DNA of 64,000 nt from Demequina iriomotensis (lineage in GTDB: Bacteria > Actinomycetota > Actinomycetes > Actinomycetales > Demequinaceae), in the NCBI RefSeq assembly GCF_000971395.1, contig NZ_BBME01000017.1, forward strand, positions 91,942 through 155,941, in the 5' to 3' direction. The notes under the pieces were generated by a model. The model did not search any database, was not told the DNA's origin, and was given only the letters and a program-made list of their open reading frames with translations. A program made the translations under genes and the position numbers. Below, piece after piece: positions 63,101 through 64,000 of this stretch (within the stretch, counting starts at the first letter, position 1; each line of letters opens with the position of its first letter).

Positions 63101-64000
63101 GCGCGGTCCTCCCGCTCGTCGTCGACCTCGTGGAGGCCATCCTCGTCGTCGTACTCGGCGGCCTGGTCCTCGTCGAGGTCGTCATCCTCGTCGAGCTCCG
63201 GCTCGGGCTCGGGAAGCTCCGCGGTGTCGTAGAGGACGATGTCCTCCTCGGCCTCCTCCTCGACCGCCTCGGGCAGGGCGGCCTCGAGCGCGTCCGCCTC
63301 CTCGTCACGCCCAAGCGAGCGCAGGACCGCGATGCGGGCCTCGTCGACGCGGACCTTGAGCTCCGCGTTCTTGGTATCGACCCGGTTGAGCACGAGCAGC
63401 GCCGCCTCGGGGTCGCCCATGTCGAGACGGGCGCCGGCGATGACGATCTGCATCTCGACCGACGAGTCGTGCGGGAGCAGCTTCGCGTCGGGCTCCTCCG
63501 AGATCGCGAGGGCGCGCTCAGGGCGGCCGAGGCCCCGCTCGCAGTCGGCCATGAGCGGAAGGTGCTCGATCGAGCCGCCCAGACGGCGCACGGTGCGGAG
63601 CTCACGGAGCGCCTCGGCATAGCGCCCCGTGGCGTAGGCCGTGAGCGCGGCCGCCTCGCGGACCACGTCGACGCGGCCGCCGCGCTGAAGCGCGACCTGC
63701 GCGTGGCGGTACGCGAGCTCAGGGTCGGTGTCGACCAGGTTGCCGGCCATGATGAGGTGGCGGCCCACGTCCTCGGCGTTGTCCTTGCTCAACGTGCGCA
63801 GACGCGCGCGGACATCGCGGTCGAGCTGGCCGTACGTGATCTCCTCGGGCACCTCGGGCGCCTCGATGATCTGCGACTTGGTGAGGGGCACGCCAGCGAC
63901 GCGGGCGGTGCGCTCGTCCGAGTCGGGACGCTCACGCCCACCGCGGTCGGGGCGCGCGCCGGGGCGGCCGGAGCCGCGCGGGGCACGGTCACGGTCGCCG
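63097..64000 (-). CDS. TPR-like protein with Arg/Gly-rich N-terminus (5' end outside window)
   Basis: Partial: the frame stays open to the window edge, so the start lies beyond it. The visible N-terminal part is rich in Arg, Gly, Pro and Asp (low complexity), then helical repeats (LDRDVRARLRTLSKDNAEDVGRHL, AYRHAQVALQRGG, GRYAEALRELRTVRRLGG) and a very acidic tail (ELDEDDDLDED). Rv1691-type proteins of this layout precede the HAD-IIA gene in related genomes. A charged head and tail suggest nucleic acid or protein binding; function unknown. Confidence 0.8.
   Translation of the reverse strand, partial: GDRDRAPRGSGRPGARPDRGGRERPDSDERTARVAGVPLTKSQIIEAPEVPEEITYGQLDRDVRARLRTLSKDNAEDVGRHLIMAGNLVDTDPELAYRHAQVALQRGGRVDVVREAAALTAYATGRYAEALRELRTVRRLGGSIEHLPLMADCERGLGRPERALAISEEPDAKLLPHDSSVEMQIVIAGARLDMGDPEAALLVLNRVDTKNAELKVRVDEARIAVLRSLGRDEEADALEAALPEAVEEEAEEDIVLYDTAELPEPEPELDEDDDLDEDQAAEYDDEDGLHEVDDEREDRA

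Overview
The window is about 64 kb of very GC-rich (roughly 72% by eye) chromosome with GTG/TTG starts, dense overlapping operons and many TAGnnT -10 boxes only 6-8 nt from start codons. Gene content (SufR-led SUF operon with an embedded Rieske gene, FabG/InhA pair, GlgM/GlgC divergent pair, imuA'-imuB-dnaE2 cassette, SteA/SteB next to recN-nadK-tlyA) indicates an actinomycete, most likely Micrococcales (Cellulomonadaceae/Demequinaceae-like). The family placement is inference. The region looks like ordinary chromosome: no integrase, transposase, phage module or CRISPR array was seen.

Layout. 1-7.1 kb: end of a RecB-like Fe-S nuclease, a chemoreceptor, HAD phosphatase divergent from a PAC2 protein, uppP, an aldo/keto reductase, two small proteins and an acetyltransferase. 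7.1-10.9 kb: M20 peptidase, a multi-pass GT-C-like protein, tRNA-Leu(GAG) and small membrane proteins. 10.9-19.7 kb: a large TIR-like/Clp-N-like/KAP NTPase, then the SOS mutagenesis operon imuA'-imuB-dnaE2 behind two overlapping perfect LexA boxes. 19.9-25.7 kb: TrmH methyltransferase, DUF2157 protein, SPFH-NfeD pair, TauE exporter with an Rrf2 regulator, ABC ATPase. 25.7-29.3 kb: glgM/glgC and serB. 29.3-33.1 kb: fabG-fabI-sixA-GH105 operon and SURF1. 33.1-38.4 kb: GT1 glycosyltransferase, ABC-F protein, bioY-bioM-bioN biotin importer. 38.4-45.1 kb: the most accessory-looking part, with a DUF222-HNH endonuclease, FMN reductase/DUF1697 pair, three MmyB-family regulators, an SDR and an alpha/beta hydrolase. 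45.2-51.7 kb: sufR-B-D-Rieske-C-S-U-T. 51.9-54.1 kb: ctaA-ilvA. 54.2-64 kb: a minus-strand block (HAD-IIA, small ORF, tlyA, nadK, recN, steA, steB, pyrG, nudix) that parallels Rv1692-Rv1700 of Mycobacterium tuberculosis.

The most unusual signal is not a gene. The 9-mer GCATCGTCC / GGACGATGC occurs at least 38 times in both orientations (34 copies extend to the 10-mer CGCATCGTCC), where less than one copy is expected from base composition. It is concentrated between genes, where pairs form hairpins at convergent gene ends, and inside genes it forces otherwise uncommon codons. This behaves like DNA uptake sequences of Neisseria or Pasteurellaceae and I know of no such signal in actinomycetes. 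Other points worth a second look are the TIR-like/Clp-N/KAP fusion, the overlapping LexA boxes, widespread leaderless promoters (three of which begin in the stop codon of the preceding gene), and an MmyB-domain protein without a DNA-binding domain.
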